DNA of 64,000 nt from Morella rubra. Its lineage: Eukaryota; Streptophyta; Magnoliopsida; Fagales; Myricaceae. This document shows, piece after piece, positions 45,954-57,331 of this stretch. The notes beneath the pieces were generated by a model. The model had not been told where the DNA came from, ran no database searches, and saw nothing but the letters and a program-made list of their open reading frames with translations. How positions within the stretch are numbered: position 1 is the stretch's first letter; each line of letters begins with the position of its first letter. The stretch lies in the NCBI GenBank assembly GCA_003952965.2, contig CM025856.1, positions 23,069,572-23,133,571 on the forward strand. Direction: 5' to 3'. A program made the translations under genes and the position numbers.

Positions 45954-47790
45954 CTAATTTGCCTCATTGGAGACGGCAGGCCTGGACGGGAATTCAACCT
46001 TGCGTGCTTTGATAATCGTGTCTTCACGTAGTATTCGCTCTTGAGTCTGGTCATGCCCAAAAGGGCGTTTGCCAAAAAGCATTTGATAAAACAGAATACC
46101 AGCTGACCACACATCAACCTGAATTCCAAAAAGCATGTCAGAAAAGGAGCTTCGTACCCAGACAAAGAAGAAACAAGGAAAAGGAGAAACAGTTCAATTG
46201 TCGGCAGGAACCAAAGGCAGTGATGCAGTTACTTTGTAAAATGAAAACACTTGTGAAAACCCAACTGGACAATCAGTGGGAGCCTTTTGGTGGTTTGGAT
46301 AGGTAAGGCATTTGAACTCGACAAGTATCAAATACGCAGTTCAGAAAATCATCAAAATAGTGGATGAAATGAGAGGTGTTTTGCTAAGCTCGAAACATTC
46401 AGGAGGCAAATACCTGCAAGTAACAAGAAGAACAAGAGAATGATACCAATCATCAAAATAGTGGAGAAAAATGTCCAAGACTAGAGGAAAGAGGTAAACC
46501 ACTTTACAACAGAGAACAAAGGTTAAAGTCACATATATCAATTTTTGTTCAAACCCTTCCCCTAGAGTGGCAATATTGCAAACAAGCCTTTGTCATCCAC
46601 AAATATCAAAAGATGTTCAGCTGAAAACTAGTTTTAGCACATACTATATTTATCAAATGGCTCCACTACCGTAGGAAAAAATGTAGCTCTTAAATCGAGC
46701 TAACTTAATTTTTTAAATATCTTCTAGCGATGAAATTGACCCAGGAGCAGAAACGTTTGTCAGTTACATTTTCATTGCATCAAACAGAATAACTAATTTC
46801 AAATATTAGAAGCAAGCCATTGTCACTCGCCAATATGTTACGGCCCCCTGGGACGTAAGTTCCATGCCTTGGGATCCAACATCGTCTTCCACTATCTTGC
46901 TAAGACCAAAATCAGTCACTTTTGCAACACCGAACTCATCAATCAGAACATTTCCAGGCTTCAAGTCGTAATGGATAATTTTCTGTGTTCTTTTGTTCAG
47001 GGACACCAGGCCTTGAAATATCTGTACCATAATTATCCTAGCTTCCCTCTCAGGCAATACAGGAGTTGCTTTAAGAACCGCATCAAGATCTTTCCCTGAC
47101 AAACGTAAAATAAAAATAGAAAAGAGAATTGAGGCAAAAAGTGAGAGGCAGGTCTTCTAAATCCATTCATGCCAACAGCTAGTCATCAGAATGTAGATAG
47201 AAGTAGTAAGGAAGTAGATATACCACTACAATACTCTAATTCGGTGCAGAATGTATTCTGATCTTCTCAAAAATATCCCAAAGCCGAACAATGTGATGAT
47301 GCACCAAGGTCTTGTGAATATTGTACTCCCGAATTGCATGTCATATGTAACTTTGCTTCTTCTCTTCATTCCACTGAGCATTCAAACCGTGAAGCTTACA
47401 TGCGACGTATCTATGCTCTACCAAGTCGTATGCCTGCTGGAAATTTCTTACTCCAAATCACTGCAAAAAGGTATATCTTTACAATTGCCATTATTGGCAA
47501 AGGAATGATCTAGACTTAAGCTTAAGTAACCAGAAAGCTTCGTCAACATTGGGGAGTTAAGTACTAATTTGATTAATGAGGTGCCCTTAGTTACTTCACC
47601 AATAGTTCTGACCTTGTAAACTTAGCTGAATCTACCTTTTCCGAGAAGGTTTAGAAGGGCATATCTATGGTTAAGAATCTGAAAATTAAATAAAACGGGA
47701 ACCATCCTCATCTCTGATGTGTTTCATTTCACGTTTGAGATTCCCTTCTCTAGCTCATAGCATTCCCTCTCATGCATATTTTCATATGCT

Positions 47791-49021
47791 CACTAGTAGA
47801 AAATCGGTCATCGCCGACGGAGGCTTCCGTAGACAAAAATGGCAAAAGTCGTGGAAGTTACTCTTCAGCCACGACTTTCAGTCGTCGAAGCTCGGTCGAG
47901 ATTGTAGCGTGCAGAGAGCCCTGATTTGACGACATAAGCTCTCCGTTGGCACTGGTCCAGCAACGTCGGCGAGCTCCAGTTCGTCAAGAGAGGTGCAACC
48001 CCATTGCTAACGAGCTAAAGCCGCCGTCCTTCTTCGCCATATGTGCAGAAATAGCAAAACCAACCAGATAATCCATTTCAAACAAAGAGAGACAACAATC
48101 AATATAAAATTTGAATCTCAACAATCTATATAAAATTTGAATCTTCATAAACGGTTGTAGAATGACTTGACTCTACAAAATTTAAAACTTTACAAATCAC
48201 TATAGCAGGAAAAAAACGCAATAAACCCAAAAATCTGCAACAAACCAGATCTACAACAACCAGATCTATAACAAACCCAAAAAAAAAAAAGATCTACAAT
48301 GAATAAAGAACTTCACAAATCACCATAGTAGGAAACAAACGCAGAAAACCCAAAGATTCTGCAACAAACCAGATCTGGAAATCTAGATCTACAACAAACC
48401 ATATCTACAACAAGCTAGATCTAAAACAAACTTAGAAAAAAAAAAAAAAGAGATCGGGACAACAGAGGTTTCACAAATTGCAGCCCATCTCTCCCAAATA
48501 GCTGGGTTGGTAGCCAATGAGCTTCAAAAAATTCAGCGCTCCACATAGGTTCTTCACTAACTGTTCTCTTTGCTCAAACAAACCCCTTCTTCATACATCT
48601 TGTCGTGGCTTCTTGTTGTTGGGTAAATCTTGAATAGGGAAAACACCAGGTATTAGAAGAATGGAGTGGAGCTTGCGACACAGATCTATGTTGGAGATGA
48701 CGATGTGAGAAAGGGCAAAGGAAAAAAAAAAAGCAGAGGAAATAAGGGAGAGAAAAAGACGAGATGTTAGGAAAGAGTTGCTTTTTCTTTTGCTAAGTAA
48801 TATAAGGAAAGAATTGAAAAGCCATGTTTCGTGGACAATGGGCTATGGCGACAATAAAAGTAGTGGTAGATTGATGTGTCTATGCGTAATTTACTCTTCC
48901 CACAATGTCAAAAAGTTAAAGATATTAATACTGACACTTTTGTAAGTGACGTCCCTAAAGGCCTACTCTTTGGTGACAGATCCTAAGCGTTCGGTCAGCG
49001 TTGCTTGTTTTACTACTAGTG
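47791..49021. mobile_element. CACTA element 2, non-autonomous
   Basis: 1231 bp, beginning CACTAGTAGAAAAT and ending TTTTACTACTAGTG, flanked by the 3-bp duplication GCT (47788-47790, 49022-49024). The left subterminal part has 'cgtcg'/'gccgac' words. 48080-48450 holds repeated 'aaccagatctacaac' words. No transposase. It sits exactly at the 5' edge of the recognisable LINE sequence. Confidence 0.8.
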
Positions 49022-49812
49022 GCTCTTTCGGCCTGGTAATAATCAACCGCATTTTTTGGGTACCTTTGTGTATGGACCTCCTTACTGGAGGCTTAAGGAG
49101 AAATTTTGGGAGGATTTGGCTTCTTTGGGGGGGACAGATTCTCTTCCATGGGTGTGTACAAGTGACTTTAATGAGGTTTTACGTGCTGATGAGAAAAGGG
49201 GTGGCAGGTTAGTATCTAGTTCCTCGTCTAGAGGGCTGTGACATTTTATGGATGTGTTGGGTTTTGTGGATTTGGGGTTTTCAGGGAGGAATTTTACTTG
49301 GAACAATGGAGGATCGGGTTTGGCCAATATCAGAGAGAGGTTAGATCGCAGTATTGCTATGTGAAATGGCATATGGAGTTTCCAAATGCTCGAGTTCAGC
49401 ATTATTCTGTCACTAATTCAGATCACATTCCTGTTGTCCTTAGTCTATAGGGTGGTGAGGTTCCGATGGCTAAGTATTTTAAGTTTGAAAAATTCTGGGC
49501 TAGGGAGGAGTCATGTTTTGGCCTTATAGCAGATACTTGGAGACAGCCTCGGGCTGGCACCCCTGCTTGGGTGCTCTTTTCTAAAATTCGGGCTATTAGG
49601 GGGGCACTTAGGCAGTGGAACAGATTGGTGTTTGGTGATATTCATATAGCCTTAAGTACAGTTAAGGAGCAGTTGAGTAAATGTTAAGGGGAGCCTTCTG
49701 CAGAGAATTTATGGTTGGAAAAAGCTTGAGTTAGATGAGCATATTAAAAGAGAAGAACTTTTGTTTAGAGTGCTATAGGATAGCCTTAGCTACCAATTAA
49801 GGAAACCTCAAC
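49022..49812 (+). mobile_element. LINE, 5' part (endonuclease end)
   Basis: Starts inside the endonuclease domain of a plant LINE ORF2: GTFVYGPPYWRLKEKFWEDL, PWVCTSDFNEVLRADEKRGG, then after a stop near 49240 FMDVLGFVDLGFSGRNFTW and RERLDR. After a further frame change comes YFKFEKFWAREES and ALRQWNRLVFGDIH. The N-terminal half of the endonuclease and ORF1 are absent, so the LINE is 5' truncated. Stops and shifts show it is dead. It continues at 53167 after an inserted element. Confidence 0.8.
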
Positions 49813-51273
49813 AGCGCGAGCGGTGTCTGATGGAACTATAGCGATATGGTGGTTGCAGCTATTTTGCAGCGTTTTTTAGCAAACGCCGCTAAAAGTCAGA
49901 CATTTAGCAACGGTCTTTTTAGCGGCGGTCGAGAGACCCACCTTTAGCAGCGTTTGTGCACAAATGCTGCTAGAAATTCAGTACGTACAGCGGCGGCCAC
50001 GGTGACCGCCGCTAAAGCACCCACCTTTAGCAGCATTTGTGTCCACAAACGTTGCTAAAGTGGGTCTATAGCAGCGTTTGTGTACTATAGGTTTAATGAA
50101 AATAAAATTTTATTTATTAATTATAAGTTAATTAATGTAAATAATTATTTTATATCTTATTATATTCTTTTAATATGTAATTTTATTTTGTCATGTATTT
50201 GAAAATTTTTATTTTAAAGGACCTACTTAATAAAATATGAAATTAGAGGGAGTGTTGTGAAAATTGAAGTTGTTATATGATATATTTTAAATTATAATAC
50301 ATGGTTGTTATGGTAATTACATATTTATTGACTAAATCTAAGTAGTTTAGAAAACATATATTATCATACTTATAATGAGCATATATATTTTGAATAATTA
50401 GTAATATAATACTATTTAATTAGGACATATTATTTAATTTCAAACAAAAGATATTGTGAGATTAACTTATGCAATTAAAATACATAACTTAATATATAGT
50501 CTTAGAGGCTATGATTTAGTCATTAGGTATATAGGTACATACATATAAAGTACTTAGTTTAATTAGCACATATCATGTATATGATAAACACATATAATAA
50601 ATTATGCAATGTTATATAGAAAGCATTATACTTTTAAATTATAAGTATTATATATTATTACTATCAACTTATTTTAATTAAGATTATTATACTAGTTATG
50701 AAAAATAGTATAAAATAATATGCTATGTATTTAATACTAAGTATAAAAATTTTTAAATACTATTATAAATTACAACTGATTTTAATTTACTAAAATATAT
50801 ATATAACTTATTATTAAAAAAAAATCTGAAAACGGTGAGTTTAGAGTGTAATAACGAAATCAAAGTTTTCCCTCCCCGCCAAAGTTTTCCCTCCCCGAAA
50901 TTTTCATCAAAACCCCTACTTTTTTTTTACAATTCTCAGTTGAGAGAGATGATGTGTTGCATCGACCTGAGAAAGAGGAGGAGGTTTTCGTCTGCTCTAT
51001 CCCGCTCAGCCCGAGAGGATCTTCGAAATATGCCGCTCACTGCTTCTATCTCCTGGTGTTGCTCCCCAAGATTTCAAAATGTATGTATGTGTATATGTGT
51101 GTATGCGTTTGTGGTTGGATTTCAAAGATCTTCCCTTGGGAGTGATTATTTCATATGTAAAAATATAAGCTTCTGTAATTGTTGCATTCTGGTATATAAT
51201 TTGTGTGAACTATGCTGTTTTGCTTATGGTCGGAAGCTTAGCTAAATGTTAATGGATATGTCCCCTTGTTCAG

Positions 51274-51432
51274 GTTTTTCAAACAGTTCTTGGCTTTCTT
51301 TGGCACAGATGGCACTCTGCTCTTTCGTTTCATTGCAGCCCTCGGAAGAACAGAAGTTGTTGGAAACACACTTGGTACCTTTACATTACTGATGTGTGGG
51401 GTTGCTCTAAGATATGAAGATTTTGGCAACTG
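51274..51432 (+). pseudogene. Captured ABCG (PDR-type) transporter exon fragment
   Basis: After an acceptor 'cccttgttcag' the plus strand reads FFKQFLAFFGTDGTLLFRF, then IAALGRTEVVGNTLGTFTLL and soon a stop. This is the membrane-domain segment of PDR/ABCG full-size transporters. It lies within CACTA-like element 3. Flanking open frames (50835-51245, 51463-51720) may be other captured pieces, but I do not recognise them. Confidence 0.6.
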
Positions 51433-52412
51433 AGGGACAAATAATAGCTTGATTATTGGTACTTGAACTTTGTGGCAGGTGGAGTTGTAGTGGCTATTAG
51501 TTTTTGGGTTTCTGTACCTGTAGCGTTTGTTAGTATCGTCATGGTTCAAGCTTGTCTATTTCAGGATTTTGTGCCGATGGATGTTCAGCAATTGCTGACT
51601 CTGGAACATCTTTCTTGGCTGGTCCGACGGTATGTACATCTCTCCATATGTAGCTGCAAAGATGTGTTATGGATATGCAATAATTTTTATGCATTCTACG
51701 TGCTATCATGTGCACTCTAAGTGTTTGTAATTATGCCTGAGGATGAAAAGGTTTGAATTACCTGCTAATTAGATTGGTATTTCCCAAAGAATAGAAAACA
51801 TATGAGTTTGTGTGGATTAGCAAGACCGCAAACTTGAAATTATGATGGATTAGCTTCAGTTTTTATGCTTTGTTAGGTGTTGTCCAGTGCAATAGGTAAA
51901 CGATTTTGTGTATGTATTATTTTTTTGAATAGTGTAATTTGAGACTTTGATGTTCTTAGTTCGTAGTAGTCATCAATGGAAGTTAAAAGGTGCATTTTTA
52001 TAACATGGTAGGTGCTGTCTACCGAGTGTTTATTGTTGGTTTTGGAGTTTTTGTCAAGTTTATCACGGGTTTTGGGTAGCCTACTACGATTTAGTAATGT
52101 TCAGGGAGACAATTGTGGTAGTAGTTACTCTGGCTCTAAGTTGTGGTTTGCAAGTTGGGGTACCAAAGGAAGTACAATGTGGAAAATCCTTTTGATTGGA
52201 TGGAGTTCATTTCTTTGCAGCATCTGATGGGATTTAGTTTGTTCCTCGCATATATTTTATGTTAGGCTATGTAGAGCTTGGTTTTTTATATCCAACCCGG
52301 ATAGTACCTGACCTGATTTTTGATGAAAAGTGTTTTACGGTTTAAAATGAGATTTTTTGTGAGGCTTAGTCCATGGAGTGGAACTCATGGACAAGCCTGC
52401 CTTGATGGGGGT

Positions 52413-52431
52413 CCGGGGGCAATGCCCCCGG
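52413..52431. other. Perfect GC hairpin
   Basis: CCGGGGGC-AAT-GCCCCCGG: an 8-bp perfect stem with a 3-nt loop, in otherwise AT-rich sequence within CACTA-like element 3. No T-run follows, and its role is unknown. Confidence 0.6.
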
Positions 52432-53166
52432 GGAACATTTTTTGACCCATTTTGACATGGAGAATCTAAAGTTGCTTATAGCCTTATATACAAGTAGATA
52501 TTTTATTTACATAAATCTTTTGTTTATTTCTATTTCTCATGTGATATTTGTTTTCAATTACAGGAATTCAAGATCGAGGATGTTGATGTGTAAAAGGAGG
52601 AAGATTTTAATTGGTCCTTGCTTATTGTGTTGTATTTGAATATTTTAGTTGTTTCTTGCTTATTGTTATTTTATATTAGAAATTTGTTACTTTTTAGATT
52701 ACTTGTAGAGATTCTTGTGTTTGTTGTAAAATATTATTAATCAATGATGAAGTATATTTTGTTTTATTATCCTTGTTCTTTAAATTTTTACATCCAATGA
52801 ATTATGATTATTAAAATAAATTTGTATTACGATTAAAAAAGCATGTATAGAAAAAAATTAGTGGTGTTTTAAAAATGCTGGCACATACAAAAAAAAAAAA
52901 AAACAAAAAAAAACGCTGGCACAGACCTTTAGCGGCGGTCACAAAAACGCCGTTAAAGGTCTGTACCAGCGTTTTCATGAAACGTTGCAAAAAAAGGCGA
53001 ATTGCGTTCGGGTCTATAGCAGCGGTTGAGACCGCGCAATAGACCGGCGGTCCTCACCAGCGGTCGCAAAAATCGCCGCTATAACCTATTGCAATGGTGA
53101 TATAGCGGCGATCGCGATGCTGCTAAAAAGCAAAACCGCTGCTAAAGGTCATTTTTTTTTGTAGTG

Positions 53167-56100
53167 AGTGACCTAAATACTAAATACTTTCATGCTTCAA
53201 CGGTGATTCGGAGATGTCGGAATAAAATTTTGGAGTTAAAAAATGGAGGTGGGGAGTGGATATCTGGGCGTAGCTCTATTGGAAATGAGTTGGTGGCTTA
53301 TTATTCCTCTCTTTATACTACCGATCATCCTAGTATTCCTTCAGACTTAGATAATTTGGTTTCGGAGGTTATTACACCAGATGAGAATGCCTTGCTGATT
53401 CGGGTGCCAGATGGAATGGAAATATAGGAGACTTTAAAGTGTATGAATCCGGATAAAGCCCCGGGACCAGATGGAATGACGGTTTTCTTTTTTTGTCAGT
53501 TTTGGGAGATAGTTGGGGCTGATGTTATTGCTTCGGTGCAAGATTTTTTTAAGGAAGGCCGGTTGTTACCTGAGATCAATCATACAAATTTGGTTTTGAT
53601 TCCAAAAATTGATAATCCTTCTATGGTGGGGCAATATCGTCCAATCAGCTTGTGTAATGTAATTTACTAGTTGATTTCAAAGATTTTGACTGATCGTCTT
53701 AAGGTGGTGCTGCCTAAACTCATTTCACCTTATCAACTCGCTTTTGTGCAAGGCCGGCTGCTTCAAGATAATTACATAGTGGCTGCTGAGGTGTTTAATG
53801 GCATGAATCACAAGCGAGGTAGAGGCGGATGGATGGCGATTAAAGCAGACATGGAGAAAGCGTATGATCGCGTAGAATGGGACTTTCTTCTTCTTATTTT
53901 GCAAAAGTTTGGATTCCACCCTATTTGGGTCAACTGGATCAAGCTGTGCCTTTCCTCCTCTAGCTTCTCTGTATTGTTGAATGGCAGTCCCTATGGGCAT
54001 TTTTCTCCTTCGCGTGGGCTTCGCCAAGGAGATCTGCTTTCGCCCTTTTTATTTTTGTTGTGCTCCGAAATTTTATCTCGGCTTATTCTTAAGGAAGGGG
54101 CTGGTCGTTTGCAAGGTATCAAAATTGGAAGGCATGCTCCGTAATCTCTCATCTCCTCTTTGCGGATGATCTCATCCTTTTTGCAAAAGCTAATTTGCGA
54201 AATGCTCAAGTATTGGATGGTTGTTTGGAGAGGTATATGAGCTGGTCGGGACAAAAGATTAATCGGGCTAAATCTTCTATTCATTTTAGTAAAAAAATTT
54301 GTGGCGCTGCTGTTTTGCCTATATGTGATCTGCTGCAACTTAAGAAAATGCCTCCAAAGGCTAAGCATCTTGGTCTTCCTTTGATATTTCCTCGGTCAAA
54401 ACATTTGGCGTTGGGTGAATTGAAAGAGAAGTTGTTTGATAAGCTGTCGGGTTGGAGAGCTAAGATGTTATCCCAAGCTGGAAGGGGAACCTTGATTCGT
54501 AGTGTGGCAACTCCTCTTCTTGCCTATTCCTTGGGTTTTTTTGCTTTGCCTAAGAGATGGTGTTCCAAGATTGATAGGAGTTTGAAGAATTTCTGGTGGG
54601 GCTATAAACCAGAGAAGGTACACCATCTTACACTCAAATCTTGGAGTTCGATGTGTATTCCTAAATCTGAAGGTGGATTGGGGTTTCGAGCTGCTCATGA
54701 TCTTAACCAAGCTTTGCTTACAAAATTAGCTTGGAATGTGGGTACAAATTCTGAGTGCTTATGGGTCCGCACTTTAAAAGGAAAATATTTACATAGAACG
54801 AGTTTTTGGGAGGCTGAACGGACCTCACAGGCCTCTTGGGTTTGGAAAGGAATTTTAAAAATGAGAAAGCACCTTGAGAAAGGTTTCTATTTCTTGGTTG
54901 GAAATGGGGAGAAAGTGTTGGTTTGGGAAATCCCTGGATTCCTTTGCTGCCAGATTTCAAACCTTCTCCAAATACCGATGCCCCTGCAGCTGATGAGGTA
55001 ACTAAGGTGGCTGATCTCATTGACTCCTCTACTGGTCAATGGAATAGGAGTCTTCTGTGGAATATTTTTCCTCCTGAGCAGGCTGAAATCATTACAAAAA
55101 TCCACTTAAGTGGGGATTCTTGCTCTAATCAACCTATTTGGACTTTGGAGAAATCTGGAAAGTTCACAGTTAAATCCTTGTACAGAGAGGTGGTTCGACA
55201 GAGGGGAGTTCCTAGTATTGCAATTGGGGATATTTGGTGGAAGAAACTTTGGAAGATGAAAGTCCATGACAGGCTGAAGAATTGGTTGTGGAAACTGATC
55301 TGGTCTCTTATTCCCACTAAAGGAGCTATTGTTGACTGATTGGGTGGAAGAGAGAATGCAGATTTGCAATGTGTTTTATGTGGTGAAGGAGAGGAGACAC
55401 TAAACCATCTACTGTTGGAATGTATGGTGAGTAGAGTCATATGGAGTTTATCACCATGGGCTTTGAATATCCATTCCTTTTTGGATCAGCCGCTGTATTC
55501 TTGGTTGATGACTATAATGGACCCTTCCCTTCTACCTGAGTTACCAATTGAAGATCATCAACGCTTCCAATTGTTTGCGTTGATTGCTTGGGATATGACT
55601 TGGTGGACCCGCAATCAGATTGTGCATAATGTTGTTCCTCTCGATGTGCTGCAGTTGAGTTCTAGGATTCACAAAGTATGTGACGAACATATGGCTGCGT
55701 GGCAACATAAGAGAGATCTTGCTCTGCCGAATAGATGGAGGCCTCCAGATGTGGATCACTTCAAGGTAAATTTTGATGTGGCTGTAAGGGAAGACTTTGC
55801 TGTGGGGGCTGCAGTGATTAAAAATCATCTTGGGCAGATTGTTGGGGCTTGTGTTGAAAAAATTTTCATTGAGGATCCCGAGGAAGGTGAGATTCGGGCA
55901 GCACATTTGGGTTTATTAGAGGCTGAACGATGTGGGAGCAGGAAGATAGTGGTGGAAGGAGATTCAAGACAGGCTATTGAGGCTTTTCGGTGTTATCCTG
56001 AGAAGAGGAATTGGAGATGCCATGGGCGTATTGGAGATATTGTTGGTTTCGCATCTGCCTTTGACTCTTGTTCATTTTCTTTTGTATATCGTGGTGCTAA

Positions 56101-56285
56101 TGAGGAAGCGCACCTCCTTGCTCGATGGGCTGCCTCTAAGATTATGTCTGGAGACTACCCCGCTGTTCATGAGCATTTTTCGAAGTTGGATTGGGTTTAT
56201 GCTGGGACTGACCCTCCCTATTTTTTCTCGTGTTGTTCTTTTCTAATAAAAGCTTTCAGTTATGATCAAAAAATAATAATAATAA
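53167..56285 (+). mobile_element. LINE, 3' part (reverse transcriptase, zf-RVT, RNase H)
   Basis: Resumes with DLNTKYFHASTVIRRCRNKI. RT blocks follow: MNPDKAPGPDGM (53443), LVLIPKI, YRPISLCNVIY, DMEKAYDRVEWDF, GLRQGDLLSPFLF and, across a 1-base loss near 54141, LLFADDLILFAKA with the catalytic ADD. Then come a zf-RVT-like part (WTLEKSGKFTVKSLY, 55140; LQCVLCGEGEETLNHLLLEC, 55370) and an RNase H domain (KVNFDVAVREDF, VEGDSRQAIEAF, ANEEAHLLARWAA). In-frame TAG stops at 53426-53428 and 53668-53670 confirm inactivity. The 3' end is 'ttatgatcaaaaaataataa' near 56262-56285, the usual LINE tail. Target duplications were not resolved. Confidence 0.85.
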
Positions 56286-57264
56286 CTTCCTCCTCCTACA
56301 GAAAAACCAATCTCAATAACAGTGGATATACTTGAACATAAAAAAACATCTATGCGATCATAATTATAACTGAAGGGAAAACAGATAACCAATGCAACAG
56401 AATCACATAAGAGTTGATCTTACACGTTTGATGCTAGCCAGACGAGATTTATATAGATCTCATCTTGGATGAGAAAATCTTCTTCTTGTAGTCCTATTTC
56501 CGCATCAACTGTGTCACCATTATCTTCAAGAAGCATTGAGTGCCATAGTACTCATGAAGTTTCTAAACAAGAAAGTCATAGGAAGTTACTGACTAATATA
56601 TACGGGCCAGTGCCTGATCAAATCGATCAGATTACGTATGAAGAATGTTCTAGTCTGCTGGTAATTGTTAGGACGCCTCATGAAAACATATAACAAGAGA
56701 TGATTTAACTTCAAGTGTGAGCCAGAAATTCTTCTTTCCAGATCAAGAGGTTGAGTAGTTTGGAAAAAAGAGAGAAAGAAGCAGAATAAGAAGGATACAT
56801 TGGTCATTCATAATTATATGTAAAACCCAGACAGCAAAGTTGACCACTTTGTATAGGGCACAGCGCCACTCAAGACATCATCTATGCCTGTATATATAAC
56901 TAGACATATCGAAGCCTCAGGACACCACAGTAGGATAAATACTACATTGACAACACAGAAGACCGTTAGAGGAAGGAGAAAGGGAGGAAAAACTTCAGAA
57001 GTACCAAAATACTAGATCTTGAACCACAAAGTAAATTCTTTGTCTAGATCCTATACATGCAAGTACATGCCAGCTTGGGGCTGACACAATCAATCTGCGG
57101 CAGCAAGTGGAGAGGCAGAATTTTCCATGGTCACTTCAAAAATGCCCAAGTGATAAATTCAAGAGACAGTTTAGACATTCCCAGATCATTGATCTAGACC
57201 TGCCAGAAGTAATTCCAAAGCAATGGGGAAGTAGGAGTAACTTTTCATAACATCAATAGTTTAC
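56286..57264. other. TLK pseudogene intron remainder
   Basis: No exon recognised. A plus frame at 56469-56693 (HRKLLTNIYGPVPDQ) faintly resembles the Copia polyprotein linker before reverse transcriptase, but too weakly to call. Confidence 0.35.
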
Positions 57265-57331
57265 CAGACTGCCTTTTCTTCAATGATTTCCGCTGCCGCT
57301 CAACAGCCTCCTTAGCTTCAAGTAATTGTCT

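Larger units (their letters stand above)
49813..53166. mobile_element. CACTA-like element 3 inside the LINE
   Basis: Both ends carry arrays of the words GCGGCGGTC and CCGCTAAAG in both orientations (49835-50090 and 52905-53150), and the right end is TTTGTAGTG at 53166. The interior is AT-rich (50090-50830) plus host-like sequence (50830-52640). No transposase. A left CACTA terminus was not found, so this end may be decayed. The terminal words are very like those of CACTA 1, so the two probably respond to related TnpA proteins. Confidence 0.65.
45954..57331 (-). pseudogene. TOUSLED-like kinase pseudogene, split by a LINE
   Basis: Minus-strand exons of a TOUSLED/TLK serine-threonine kinase, a nuclear kinase of chromatin assembly. 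57331-57265 is a coiled-coil exon (RQLLEAKEAVERQRKSLKK) with good splice sites. 47436-47222 is a kinase N-lobe exon (AYDLVEHRYVACKLHGL ... EYNIHKTLVH). 47096-46820 carries the catalytic core (GKDLDAVLKATPVLPER, the HYDLKPGN loop, DFGLSKIVED). 46427-46380 is YLPPECFELSKTPLIS. 46119-45954 is VDVWSAGILFYQMLFGKRPF and RKVEFPSRP. Lesions: an R-to-stop TGA at 47341-47343, a lost base near 47262, a GC instead of GT donor after exon 3, a lost donor after exon 4, and a stop at the end of exon 5. Several exons are missing. The 47.8-56.3 kb intron contains the LINE. Confidence 0.8.

Noticed and set aside
53725..55906. Minus-strand frames of 70-125 codons
   Set aside because: Shadows of the LINE reverse transcriptase and RNase H on the plus strand.
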